A stretch of 64,000 nucleotides of DNA from contig OW204005.1 in NCBI GenBank assembly GCA_934047225.1, forward strand, positions 16,562,396 through 16,626,395, read 5' to 3'. Numbering within the stretch: the first letter of the stretch is position 1; the number at the start of each line of letters is the position of its first letter. Origin of the DNA: Ypsolopha sequella. Lineage: Eukaryota > Arthropoda > Insecta > Lepidoptera > Ypsolophidae. The position numbers and the translations under genes are program-made. The notes beneath the pieces were generated by a model. It was not told where the DNA came from and did no database searches. It was given only the letters and a program-made list of their open reading frames with translations. Positions 1 through 9,856 of the stretch are shown piece by piece.

Positions 1-603
1 ACCCATGTAGTTTCAGTACCGTTGTAGGCTTAGCGTAGGGTATTGAATATATGCAGAAATAATAGTTCTTGGAATAACTAAGCGATTTTAAAACTTGGGG
101 TTTAGATGTTATTTAATGATATCGGAACGCTAGATAAATAGGTTTATTTTATATGCGTAGTTTTGTCAACAGATGGCACCACATGCTGTTTGCATTCGTA
201 AAATGTATTTATTTATTTATTGTTATTCGATAACTTATCCGATATTTTATTACTTATCCTGCTATTCGGAGCGGATAAGAATACACCAAAAAAGAGATAA
301 CTAACATCGATCCAGCGGATCTTGAGTTATAAGTGGTGTAACTAACACGACCTTGTTTTATATATTTAAGATGTAATGTAGGTATAACATACACTTATTA
401 CAGTCAGTTTTAATGTAATATAAGTAATTAAATAATCTATGTGTATAGGTAATAGTTTAGTGTCACAAATAATAATATGGGAAAATAAAGGTTTGGGTTT
501 ACTTAAATTTAATTGAAAAAAATGCACTTGAATAAAATAAAAATATAGGAACAAGGGATAAATAATATTATAAATATATGCAATACATAAAATAAACATA
601 TTC
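1..603. other. AT-rich intergenic stretch, no gene seen
   Basis: No supported coding region or RNA gene. The stretch is AT-rich with short low-complexity runs such as TTATTTATTTATTG near 208. Small open frames here look random in composition. Confidence 0.6.
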
Positions 604-672
604 TTAACTCCGCCCATTCGAGGCGATTAGTCTTGCTAAGACGAAGGGCAAGAAACTTAGCAAGATCATGTC
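604..672 (+). repeat. Interspersed repeat fragment (copy 1 of 3)
   Basis: A block starting AACTCCGCCCATTCG and containing GATTAGTCTTGCTAAG and AGAAACTTAGCAAGATCATG recurs at 28040-28101 and, in part, at 61408-61455. Three copies at unrelated sites show an interspersed repeat. Copy 1 has a 4-nt insertion relative to the others. It lies about 40 nt upstream of the tRNA-like block at 712-773, so the two may belong to one composite SINE. Confidence 0.6.
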
Positions 673-711
673 TTTGTATATACTGTGACGTTTGTGTTGT
701 GTGTTTTCCTT

Positions 712-773
712 GTGGACGAGTGATAGAGCGGTCGCCTCCTAATCCAGAGGTCATGGGTTCAATCCCCGCGGTG
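712..773 (+). repeat. tRNA-derived SINE head with Pol III A and B boxes
   Basis: A-box-like TGATAGAGCGG at 721-731 and a perfect B box GGTTCAATCC at 756-765 lie at tRNA-like spacing. The anticodon-arm stem CCTC/GAGG can form, but the loop has 8 nt and the acceptor stem does not close. This fits a tRNA-derived SINE head or tRNA pseudogene better than a working tRNA. A non-tRNA body appears to follow to about 870. Confidence 0.5.
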
Positions 774-885
774 CAAATTAGTTTGTATACCCTCTGCGTA
801 ATTCGGAAGACACGTTAAGTTCTTGGTCCATTTGTGCCCGAAGTCCGGCGATAGGGCTCACCAACCACCCATAATATGACATATA

Positions 886-1325
886 CAGGGTGCTTGAAAA
901 TTCAACCTATTCCCAGAAAGGAGTTATACTAGAGATAATTTCCAACAAATTGAGCCGTATTAACTAGGGGTCGAAAATGAATGGTCTCACGGAGGTTTTT
1001 AAGATTTTTTTCAAACTTTCAGACTGGTAACCAAAAACAAATAATTTAAAAATTACTACTCCTCTCTCGGCACATATTTGTTATTTTTCTGATTAATAAT
1101 AAATGAGTGATCATTAATAAAAAAAATACATGCCCTGAATTCCCATAATCTCAGAAATAAAAGTTCTTAAGTGGAAAGAAGACCTTGTTTACTTTGTAAT
1201 TTTCGCAATAATGTTTTATTTGAAAAAAATATCATTTTTGACCCCTAGTTGATAGGCATTATTTGTTGGAAATGATCTCTAGTATAATTCCTTTCAAGGA
1301 ATTGGTCGAATATCCAAGCATCCTG
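886..1325. mobile_element. MITE family A, copy 1 (TA target, inverted ends)
   Basis: The ends CAGGGTGCTTGAAAATTC and, in reverse complement, CAGGATGCTTGGATATTC are terminal inverted repeats flanked by TA on both sides. The inner halves are also inverted (TTTCCAACAAAT near 940 and ATTTGTTGGAAATGATC near 1261). There is no coding capacity. A second, truncated copy lies at 59763-60157. TA flanks and size suggest a non-autonomous Tc1/mariner-type element. Confidence 0.75.
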
Positions 1326-1859
1326 TATACGTGAGCTGCTTTTCACAGTTTACACTCGGAACCACCTCCGACACCCCCTCGGGCATTCATGTCGTGACGA
1401 TATATTGTTTTTTAGGGTTTCATCAAAAACGGGTACCCTTATTGGAAAGCTTTGGTGTCTTTTCTATCTGTTTACAGTATAACTCACTCAACCGATTGAT
1501 CGATTGGCCGTTTAAACTGACACTTTGCACATTGTGAAAAATCGAGTGGGGTAACAATTTTAGGATGGATACTTGCGAAGAATGCTCTCTGATTTGTACT
1601 TTTACGCTGACAGACCTTGTATGTTGTATAGACGTAACTACAGCGTTTTTGTTTTCACCAAACTTACCTAAATTGTATATTTATTTTTGTGTGTATGTAA
1701 TATCAATGTTAGGTATAGTGTGAAACGGGTCAATGTGAAAATCAGCGCTGTAACGTTCTTAACTTACAGCAAATGCTGACATTGATCCATTTTGCAAACA
1801 AAATAATAATTATTTTTAAGTTTAATATATAGAATTAAACGAGACTTGAGGATAATTCA
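1326..1859. other. Intergenic stretch, no gene seen
   Basis: I see no supported gene or clear repeat structure here. Open frames are short and of random-looking composition. Confidence 0.5.
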
Positions 1860-2022
1860 TGATTTATATAAAAATGGCTCACCTCAATACGTGTTATGAT
1901 CGGGAAAGCCGACCAGTTTCAGCAGATTTACACTGCTACATCTGGGCGAGTGAAGACGTTTACGCGACGACGGCTTTCCCGATCATAACACGTATTGAGG
2001 TGAGCCGTTTTTATATAAATCA
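1860..2022. mobile_element. Hairpin MITE
   Basis: Two arms of about 50 nt (1860-1909 and 1973-2022) are nearly perfect reverse complements. They share GGCTCACCTCAATACGTG and TTATGATCGGGAAAGCC and are separated by about 60 nt. The whole sequence folds into one long hairpin, as expected of a small foldback element. Confidence 0.75.
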
Positions 2023-2218
2023 AGTTTAATATAATTTAAATTAGTCTTCATTTTTAGTTTTTCGGCAAATAAATACATGTCTATTCCTATTTCTAAATAT
2101 TTGGTTCTTTGCGACCAGAGGCATTCGGCAAACCAATTCCTGAAACCTGCAACTCTTCAAAGAAAAAGTCACACAGATCGTTTCTCAACTTCAGTTAATT
2201 ATGTGGTGGGTGACATTA

Positions 2219-2431
2219 ATTTATGAAGCCAAATTTATACTGGAGGCTTGATAAGTTCTCAGTATCACAGACCGATAATCTTTTTCTAGTTTCGCAAAAT
2301 AAAATGTTGACCTTCCATAGTAACTGACTCGGGTTTGTAGGTAATGAAAATGAAACAAAAATTGGAATTTCTCAGAAAGGGTCATCGAAACTTGAGTCTT
2401 CAGTATGAATTGGGCTATATAAATTAATATC
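2219..2431. mobile_element. Degenerate MITE of the 'ATACTGGAG' family
   Basis: The left end AAATTTATACTGGAGGCTTG and the reverse complement of the right end (AATTCATACTGAAGACTC) are imperfect inverted repeats. Related ends occur at 40356-40626, 51625-52043, 59447-59690 and 63541-63618, so this looks like an old, diverged member of that family. Confidence 0.5.
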
Positions 2432-2503
2432 ACATTATATAGCTTTCTTCCTCGGTATTAATTTGTTCAGTACATAAGTATAATCAAAGATTTTTAGTTC
2501 CAG

Positions 2504-3850
2504 TTCGACCCCCCTCGACCACCACAGCTGACTGAGTGCCAAAAAGCCATCGGTCGAATCTCGGCAAGCGTTCAGGCGGTCATGAGAGCAACCGCCGCCC
2601 GTTGCCCGCCGTACCGCGGCACCAACGTCACCAGATACGCCCCGACTTGCCAACGACCAGCGCGTTGCCCAGACAGGAGATACGGCGTCTGGTGGCCTAG
2701 AGACAATCTAGCTGCTAGGCTAGACACTAAAACCCGCGTAAATAACGTCCTGCAACCAGCAGAAAAGATCGAGGCAAAGCCGAAAGCGGAAGAACCAAAG
2801 ACAGAAGACGTTGCGCAGGAGAAGGAAGAGAGTCCTAAGAGTGAAACGCCGGCCGATGATTCCACCCAAACGGAGGCCGAAAATCTTACTCCAGAAAAAC
2901 CGGACACTCTAAAAGTTGCGTCGCCGAAAACACCACCACAGAAGGAATGCTCTCAATCTGATAACCAAACACCCTCGACCAGTACAGCCGAAGTAGACAC
3001 AGGTGTAAAGAAAAAACGCCTTTACAGCACCGTTTTGAGCACGAGCCCACCTGCACCTGTTAACTTAAATCAAGTAAGATTAGCTCAGAAGTTGGTTACA
3101 CCTGGACTGTTAAAGCTGAATCCAAAGATTGTAATGCCAGCACAAAGAAGGGCTGCTAATGTTGATAATAAGTTTGAAGAACTGGAGAAGGAGGCTTTGG
3201 AACAGTATAAGGCGTCCGATGAAAGTATAGACACCAAGTTCAGAGAACTGGAGAAGCAAGCTGTAGAACAATACAGCACGAGCAACAGCAACACAAGCTG
3301 CAGCAGCGGCAATTCTGCGGAGAAAAAAAATTCCAGCCCTCTCCAATCTGTCCAAGAGACGGAGCAAAAGACAAAGAAATCGCCGACAAAATTTCACAAA
3401 GATAAGTCCGTTGACAGCGTCGTCATCTACTCTCAGAATTTTCCTGAGCACCCTGTGAAAAAAAACCAAACAACCAGTGTGACGAATCTAAAAAACTTCC
3501 ACACCCCCCCGAGGGGGGAAAAAAAGGAACAACTACACAGACCTTGTAAGAACTTGAGAAGTGTCAAGACCGACTCTCAGGGGGCTGTTTCGGACACAGA
3601 TCACGCCGGTCGAGAGTCTAATAAAGGAAATCACAAGGGTCAAATGCGTTGGACCCTTCATGTGCTGCCACCGAAAAAGCGCCACATGACTTCCTGCGTC
3701 TCAGATTGTTCTTCTGACGAAGAATTGGAAGACCAGACTGGTGCTAATAAGGACGCTGGACCGAGAATTAAGAATCATGGTTCAGGGAAAGCGAAGATGT
3801 GTGCTCACGGTGGCGGTGATCTTCAACCAATACTGAGAAACACGACGTGA
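2504..3850 (+). CDS. 3'-terminal coding exon of an unrecognised disordered protein
   Basis: One long open frame runs from an acceptor-like TTTTTAGTTCCAG (ending at 2503) to a TGA at 3848-3850. The first in-frame ATG is at 2582. The frame is already open from 2498, so the segment is more likely the last exon of a gene whose earlier exons lie upstream or outside the window; an acceptor after CCACCACAG at 2527 is an alternative. The encoded 422-449 residues begin Arg/Cys-rich (RCPPYRGTNVTRYAPTC), then become Glu/Lys/Pro/Thr/Ser-rich and probably disordered. A charged motif is repeated, KFEELEKEALEQY and KFRELEKQAVEQY, near residues 201 and 222 counted from the ATG. No catalytic or membrane motif is visible and I do not recognise the family. 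Amino-acid composition and length make chance unlikely. Confidence 0.6.
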   Translation, partial: FDPPRPPQLTECQKAIGRISASVQAVMRATAARCPPYRGTNVTRYAPTCQRPARCPDRRYGVWWPRDNLAARLDTKTRVNNVLQPAEKIEAKPKAEEPKTEDVAQEKEESPKSETPADDSTQTEAENLTPEKPDTLKVASPKTPPQKECSQSDNQTPSTSTAEVDTGVKKKRLYSTVLSTSPPAPVNLNQVRLAQKLVTPGLLKLNPKIVMPAQRRAANVDNKFEELEKEALEQYKASDESIDTKFRELEKQAVEQYSTSNSNTSCSSGNSAEKKNSSPLQSVQETEQKTKKSPTKFHKDKSVDSVVIYSQNFPEHPVKKNQTTSVTNLKNFHTPPRGEKKEQLHRPCKNLRSVKTDSQGAVSDTDHAGRESNKGNHKGQMRWTLHVLPPKKRHMTSCVSDCSSDEELEDQTGANKDAGPRIKNHGSGKAKMCAHGGGDLQPILRNTT

Positions 3851-4270
3851 AAGGAAACCACTTATAGTGGAACAAAAAAAATAGGGTTTTCTCATCACGA
3901 AATTTTGATAAACACAGTTCAATTGCCGACCCACGAACGTAGCTTTTTCTCTGATTTGGAAAATATTGTGTACACGGTTGATGATTTTATCAGAATTTAG
4001 TGATGATTAGTTAGTTTTTTTGATATTTTTATGCAGTGATCATGTGGTGAGATCCGTGGAAGCAGACGTGTTGTGAACTGTGTACTTACCGGGCTTTACC
4101 AAGATCCTATGAAGCTGTTATATTGTTGTGCTTATTTTCCTAGTCATAAATGCGTTTGTATATATTTTTTTGTTATTTTCGAATTTATAAACTATATTTG
4201 AGCATAGAATTTCAGTCAAAAAATTAACTTACTTTAGGCATCTATTCAAAAATAAATTTTATATGATTTT
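3851..4270 (+). other. Probable 3' UTR of the exon above
   Basis: AT-rich sequence directly after the TGA stop. An AATAAA hexamer occurs at about 4250 (CAAAAATAAATTTTATATG), a plausible polyadenylation signal. The transcript end is inferred, not shown. Confidence 0.4.
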
Positions 4271-5331
4271 TCTATTATCCAGGGTCTTATTTTTTGGTTA
4301 AGTTACATTACTATGTAGAATATGGTTCAAATAAGAAATTAAATTAATTTTTAACAACAATATATTAACTCTATAATATAATTAAAATATAATTTCATTT
4401 ATAATAACACAATTTTAAGCTCCCAAAATATCACCTAATACTTATCTTAATATGCACTCTAAAAGATGCAACGATTTGTTATAAATGCATAAATAATCTG
4501 GTAAAAATAAATCATTCTTTTCTGTGGCCACAGCTTTATAGTCATATTTTAAACTACACAATCACAAATCAAATCAAATCAAGTCTTTCAAGCTTGTAAT
4601 GCACTCTAAAGCCTTATTTAAGGCGAAGTGGGAGTTAGGAAATCCAACTTTATACAAGATTTCAGAAACCTAATGTAAATACAGAATAAAAAAAAAAAAA
4701 CTGTGTTCGAGGATGTGAGAGTTAAATATCAAAAACATTATTTCAAAAAAAGGACCTAAAGATAACTCCGAAAATTGTATTTATCACGTTTTATCGCATC
4801 ATTACAATACTTGTAATGATTATTTTTGGATAACTTTCCATCTTTGGTTTACAAGGTTTTTTTCTATATTGTTTTTTTTATATCAAGTTTCAGTCAGATT
4901 CTTAAGTTGAATTAAAAAAGGCTCTATTCTATCTTGCTCACGCGCACTCGACTTAAGATAAATTCATCCTGCTCTCTCACAGCACGTTTTTTTTTAGTTA
5001 CGTTATATGTATGTCTAAAATAGTTCTAAAACAAACAAACCGGCATTATTGTTCAAAATGAATGAATGAATGATAACATTTTTAGATTTTATACCTAATC
5101 ATAAATTAACTAAATTATTGATTGCATTAAAATGCTTTGATCCCTTAGATAAAAAAAAGGGAGGAAGATACGGTTTTCCTCGCGTGGTCCTACAAAACAA
5201 AGTCCAATGGACCTGCTTTGAGTGACTTGTCCCGCTCACGCTACTGTCGAAGTTCGTCGCTCTACCTTTAGTTCGTCGTTCGGTGGCGCTTGTTCGTACA
5301 GCAGGCCCATTTTTCAATTGACGATACAAGT
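4271..5331. other. AT-rich intergenic DNA, no gene seen
   Basis: Low-complexity AT-rich sequence with A runs (near 4689) and short direct repeats (CAAATCAAATCAAATCAAG near 4566). Short open frames near 5100-5400 overlap on both strands and show no coding character. Confidence 0.5.
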
Positions 5332-5347
5332 ACCGCTTCCGCATGAC

Positions 5348-5880
5348 CAGGGTTGGATTCAGACACTCGGAAAATTATTGTCTATGGGAATTAAAAATAT
5401 ACTACTTGGCTAAAATTATACTACGTTTCGTTTTTCGTTGATTTTTGTTTTTAATTGAAATAAAAATAGCCTATTTGTAACTGAAATTTTAAAAAAAAAT
5501 TCTAAAAATATTCATAATTTAATAAAATAGCCTATTTGTTACTGAAAATTTTAAAAAAATATTCATAATTCAATAAAATAGCCTATTTGTTACTGAAATT
5601 TTTAATTTTTTTTTTAAATATATTCATAATTTAATAAAATAGCCTATCTGTTAGTGAAATTTAAAAAAAAATTACTACAAATATTCATAACGCACAGAAA
5701 TTCCGTATATTGTAGGGTAAATATTAAAAACCAAAACGTTTCAACCAATAAAACAAGTCGGTCGGCCTGAAGATAAAATTATGGTATTTTTACGTAGTAT
5801 AGTTCCATTACGATACTACATACTACATGTCATGAAAATATGTTACAAATAGTATAATTATACTACGAAATCCAACCCTG
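5348..5880. mobile_element. hAT-like MITE with perfect 8-bp target duplication
   Basis: It starts CAGGGTTGGATTC and ends AAATCCAACCCTG, which are short inverted repeats of hAT style (CAGGG...). It is flanked by an exact 8-bp direct repeat CGCATGAC at 5340-5347 and 5881-5888. Removing it rejoins the left end of family B, so it is the younger insertion. No transposase is encoded. Confidence 0.85.
5455..5690. repeat. Tandem repeat inside the hAT MITE
   Basis: About four copies of a roughly 60-bp unit containing AAAATAGCCTATTTGTTACTG, followed by an A/T-rich tract and ATATTCATAATTTAAT. The first, second and third copies start near 5463, 5525 and 5577. Confidence 0.75.
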
Positions 5881-6527
5881 CGCATGACGCTAATAGTGCC
5901 AACACTACCATCAAACTTTTCACGCCCATCAAGTCATTCCGAATGGAAAATGGCGTCCATCACTGCTTAAACTTATGATCCATTCGGAACGCTTTTGAAC
6001 GCGACATGGACGTTGACACTTGAAATTTTGACAGAATTTGTAGGAATTTGTTTTACGTTACGTGAATACAAAGGGCATACTACTTTACTAGGTCCAAAAA
6101 GTGATTTCCGCTAACTTCAATCTTTGAATCATGGTTTAATAATAAACTCTTATGCTCCGAATAAATTATTTTTAAAATTGCCGCCAGCCGGCTGTCACTT
6201 TTCATAGATCGCCCACAGTGCAAACGCTCTAAAGCATGGACGATGATAGCACAACATGGCGTCGTTCATGATGTCATCTATGACGTCATAGCGACCATTG
6301 TAGGGCTATCGTTATCACGCTAACACTGACTCGGAATGACCGTTGACGCGATAAAATCGATTATGGCGTCATTCGGAACGCGGTGAAGAATGTATTGGTA
6401 TCCTCCTCCTTTTCTATTATCAATGCTAGGGCCTTTCCTTTTTTGTCTGAATTAGATGAGCTTCCCTTATTAAACATTATTAATTACTATACCCTTCCTT
6501 AGTTAAAAGATCGCTTCTCTTGATTGA

Positions 6528-6613
6528 TCAGCTGTCCAAGAATTTCTCCAAATCAGTTTGATCATCATCCAACTGAACTTGATCTAGGGTGATTTTTGGT
6601 GATGATTGAGGTC
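6528..6613 (-). CDS. Dysb: Dysbindin exon 3 (terminal)
   Basis: 86 nt, with acceptor TTATTTCAG|GACCTC and stop TGA at 6528-6530. It is too short to stand out as an open frame and was found by phase and by its acidic C-terminal end (DDDQTDLEKFLDS). Confidence 0.88.
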
Positions 6614-9600
6614 CTGAAATAAGACAAGTTATTTGCATTACGTTTTTGGTTTATTTAGTGAATGCAACTAGGCTTGGAGTATTGTTGCAACTATTGCATA
6701 ATAGTGTCCCAATGTCTAATTATGTCTAGTTGCATGCACACACAATACTTTATGATCATTCTCAGTGGATACATAAAGTAAGATCTACTGAGACTTTTTA
6801 TTCTCATTGGATCCATTTGTATCTACTGAAAAATATAGGTACTTCATCTACAACCATAACAAATATCATCTACGCGTTACATTATTTGGAATTTTTTAAT
6901 TAACAATGTGACGAAAAATGAGAAAAAGAACACTTATAATATTATAGTGATACACGTCATAATACCTGAGACCACGGAATTAGTATGTACTTGCCTGAGA
7001 ATAATCAAAAGCGAGAACGAAAAGAGGGTGTGGCATAATAAATTAAGAAAGACCATTATCACTGTGATTGGTGTGTTATAATAAATTTGGCCAGTCACAG
7101 CGCAGAATTGCGGTATTGTAATGTAATATTATAACATTGGCAAACAATGTAGGTACTTCAAAAACCGCTTTTGATGTTGTAATTACCTTATTGTAGTATG
7201 GGATTGAATAAAAACAACTGTATTACAAGTTTATATGTTAACATCCCTAGGTTGTCCCCAGACTACTAAAATCCATTGTTTTCAAAAAGTAAAACTTCAT
7301 ACAAAGATTCTCTTTGCCTCCAAAAAAAATTCTACTTATTGTATTAGTTTCTCCTGTAGTCAATGATTTTAAAAAGACCTGATATAGATAGCACCATCAA
7401 CACGGAAGGAAAAATGTTTATATGCTAATCATGAATTCATTTCACAAATTCAATCAACTCAGCTTCTTTTAGCGCAATAATACATACCTACAACCTTCCT
7501 AAAGGGACATAAATGAAAACTGGATCCAGTGTTACTCAAGTTATAAACAAATTAATGATACATGCTAAACTGCTGTTTTGCCATCCTAATGAGACACCCT
7601 CAGCATGTTGTTCAAAAAACATCCTAATCCCTCGTGCATACATGCTTGAGCATTTCCACCCCAAAAATACTTGTCTGGACAGGGAAAACAGCATCAATAA
7701 ACAAAAGCAAACATTATACTAACAGACGATTTAGTGCCACCCATTATATCGAGGGCATCAAGCTGAAAGGGCGTATCTACAAAAATATAAAAGTATTGTC
7801 TAGTTACTTATAAATATTTTTCTTTAAATTTAAAAACGCCTTTTCACGTCGTAGACTTAGGCATAATAGAACCTATAGCCAGTGGAGCAACCTTTACTTT
7901 TTCAGTACATCATAGAGCTAATAAATATGGAGATTCGCCCTAACAAAGTCGGAAATTTCGGATCTCAGAAAATCTGTAGATACGCCTTTTTAGTTTGATG
8001 CCCTCGTAATACATTACACAACTCACCACAAGGCACAGTTCCCATGGTTAAGTACTTAGCCACATCAACCTGGAAAGCAATAGCACTCGTCTCTTGCTTC
8101 GCCTGCAGTTCTGCTAACTGACGTTTCTCTCGTTCACAGCTACGTTCTGAATTCACTCTGGCGAGCTTGTGACGTGTTTCTTCCAATGCAGCTGGAATTG
8201 GGCAGATATTGGAATATTAATTTAGCCCAAATTAAGAAATACATAAAAAACAAAGAACTAACTTCAATGCCTAGATTCCTACAATATGAAATATGGATGA
8301 CAGATTATCAGGAAATTGTAAAAACTAGCTAAGCTTTTAAGATTATCGGAAATAAAAATAATAATAGTAGATTGTAACACAAGGGAGCAAAATCATATTT
8401 TTACATTGAGGGCATTATTTTGAATCCAGAGCAGAGCGAAGGATTCTAGAGTAGAATCCCGAAGTAGAATCCTGAGCATAGCGAGGGATTCAAAATACGT
8501 CGCCCAAGGAAAAATAATTTTGCGGCCATGTGAGACACTCTACTTGTCATCCCATCTGTGAGGAAAAGAAATAAAAGGCGCTATTAGATACAAATCTAGA
8601 ACTTATTTGTTAACACAATGATATTCGGAAAAGAATTATTTCTTTGAAATAGGCCAAGAAAACAGATTTCGAAAGTCTTCGCTCCGTTTGCATTTTTCCA
8701 TATGAGGAAATTATCATACGTTTTCAAATATTTTTCTTGGGATTTACATGGTAATAGGTTCTCTATCACATTAAATGCGTCTCTTATTATATTTTTGGGT
8801 GTTGATGTAACACTTTCACTATCTAACAAACCCATTTTTGTTTAATTATATTCAATTAAAATATTGCTATGAATGGTATTCCTACCGAGCACGTAGTTCG
8901 CGCGTTTATTGTTTAATTTTTTTTATACAACCGGCCAGTAACTTTTTTATTCAATATTTTCGTTCGAACTCTTTGGTCACGAAACACTATAAGGAACAAC
9001 ATTCATGTTCCAAATTCAAAACTCATTAATGCCCTATGAAAGTCTCTTGCAGAAAAGACCTACAACCCGGTCACATTATCTCGAGACCTCGCTGGAATGC
9101 GAACTACCCGCCCCCGTTCTCCTTTCACCTCCCCACGCTCTGTATCTGAGCGCCGACGCGACGTGACGTCATCGACTCCAGGTCTCGAGATAATGTGACC
9201 GGGATATACTTTGTTCGCACTTATTGAATAACCAATCATCGTTTTTCGAATAGATGGGATGAAAAATATATTTACCCAGTTTCTTCTCTTTGTACAAACT
9301 GAGGTGATAGTGATGATCAAGTTTCCATCGCTCCATTTTGTTCCTCTCAAACTTATCCTCCATATCAACCAAATCTTCTTCAACACTCTTCATTAGACCC
9401 TGAATAGTCTTCAGACTATCCATACACTGGGCTACAGCCGCAGTGAGGTGGGGTAAATGAGCTAAGTTCACAGCCATATCATTAGCATTTTGTAACCGAG
9501 TTTTCGCTACTTCGTGTATCTCTATTATAACTTTATCCACTTCTTCAGCTGCTAGTGCGTTATCATCAGCGTTCTTATGTAATTCTGCCCAATTCTCTTG

Positions 9601-9780
9601 GTATTTCTCGAGCAATTCACCCCCAGCACCGTAGTTCACTGTACATTCGCTGGTTGGTTTTTGTTTTTCTTTGAAATAGTACTTTACTTTTTGGACTTCT
9701 TGGAGAGTTTGTCTGAGATTGTTGTTGGTGCTGAGGCCATCTTGTACAACCGATATAAAGTCCTTTATATTTCCGAGCAT
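6528..9780 (-). CDS. Dysb: Dysbindin (BLOC-1 subunit), three coding exons, 251 aa
   Basis: The model is complement(join(6528..6613, 8027..8191, 9276..9780)). Every junction is in phase: exon 1 ends with one base of a codon, exon 2 supplies two and again leaves one, exon 3 supplies two and ends in TGA. Introns are GT-AG. The protein begins MLGNIKDF, as dysbindins begin ML. NYGAGGELLEKYQENWAELH near residue 50 matches the family's YSAGxELLxRYExxWAxLH segment. A helical coiled-coil region follows to about residue 220, and the tail is acidic (QVQLDDDQTDLEKFLDS). In animals dysbindin is part of BLOC-1, which sorts cargo to lysosome-related organelles such as pigment granules and acts in presynaptic homeostasis. 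At 251 aa it lacks most of the variable C-terminal extension of vertebrate forms. The start is the first ATG of the conserved N-terminus. Intron 1 holds a MITE, and a hAT-like element lies 76 bp upstream of the ATG. Confidence 0.92.
6700..7215. repeat. Degenerate repeat, paired with 11240-11690
   Basis: Within intron 2 of dysbindin. Shared blocks with 11240-11690 in the same order and orientation include TGACGAAAAATGAGAA (there TTCACGAAAAATGAGAA), GTTATAATAAATTTGGCCA, TGTAATGTAATATTAT and ATTACCTTATTGTAGTATGG. Similarity is patchy, so this is an old dispersed repeat. Confidence 0.6.
7216..8026. other. Intron 2 of dysbindin, remainder
   Basis: Non-coding intronic DNA. I see no further repeat structure or hidden exon that fits the dysbindin phases. 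Confidence 0.5.
8027..8191 (-). CDS. Dysb: Dysbindin exon 2
   Basis: 165 nt, with acceptor TTCCAG|CTGCATTGG and donor TGTG|GTGAGT. It encodes a Glu/Lys/Arg-rich helix followed by AFQVDVAKYLTMG, comparable to AFQQDMEQYLSTG of vertebrate dysbindin. Confidence 0.92.
8380..8840 (-). pseudogene. Fragment resembling the N-terminus of a tyrosine-recombinase (Crypton-like) element
   Basis: A frame on complement(8596..8835) begins MGLLDSESVTSTPKNIIRDA and continues NVIENLLPCKSQEKYLKTYD, ending soon after in random-looking sequence. The pattern LLPxKSxxxYxxxYxxFxxWK resembles the SAM-like N-terminal domain of Crypton-type tyrosine recombinases. No catalytic domain is visible. The downstream part (8400-8500) has GATTCTAG/GAATCC repeats similar to 12715-12785. 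It sits in dysbindin intron 1. Family assignment is tentative. Confidence 0.35.
9063..9204. mobile_element. GC-rich MITE family C, copy 1, in dysbindin intron 1
   Basis: The inverted ends share CCCGGTCACATTATCTCGAG. The GC-rich interior holds CGCGACGTGACGTCATCG, which contains a perfect TGACGTCA palindrome. It matches 47270-47432 in opposite orientation. It lies 70 bp downstream of the exon 1 donor. Confidence 0.85.
9276..9780 (-). CDS. Dysb: Dysbindin exon 1
   Basis: 505 nt, encoding residues 1-168 plus the first base of codon 169. The donor is CTGG|GTAAAT. It carries the conserved GAGGELLEKYQENWAELH block and the VEEDLVDMEDKFERNKMERW segment. Confidence 0.92.
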
Positions 9781-9856
9781 TTTTTATCGAAAATTATCAT
9801 TAAAAATTATAAAATAATCTAATGAACTGTTGACAGACAAACTTAACTGACTGACA

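Larger units (their letters stand above)
5332..6384. mobile_element. TIR element family B, copy 1, interrupted by a hAT MITE
   Basis: The right end reads GTCATTCGGAACGCGGT. The left end, ACCGCTTCCGCATGAC, is its imperfect inverse. The interior (GATCCATTCGGAACGC, ACTTTTCATAGATCGCCC, TAGGGCTATCGTTATC) matches 15016-15514 in opposite orientation, so this is one roughly 500-bp DNA element family. This copy is split near its left end by the element at 5348-5880. Confidence 0.75.
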
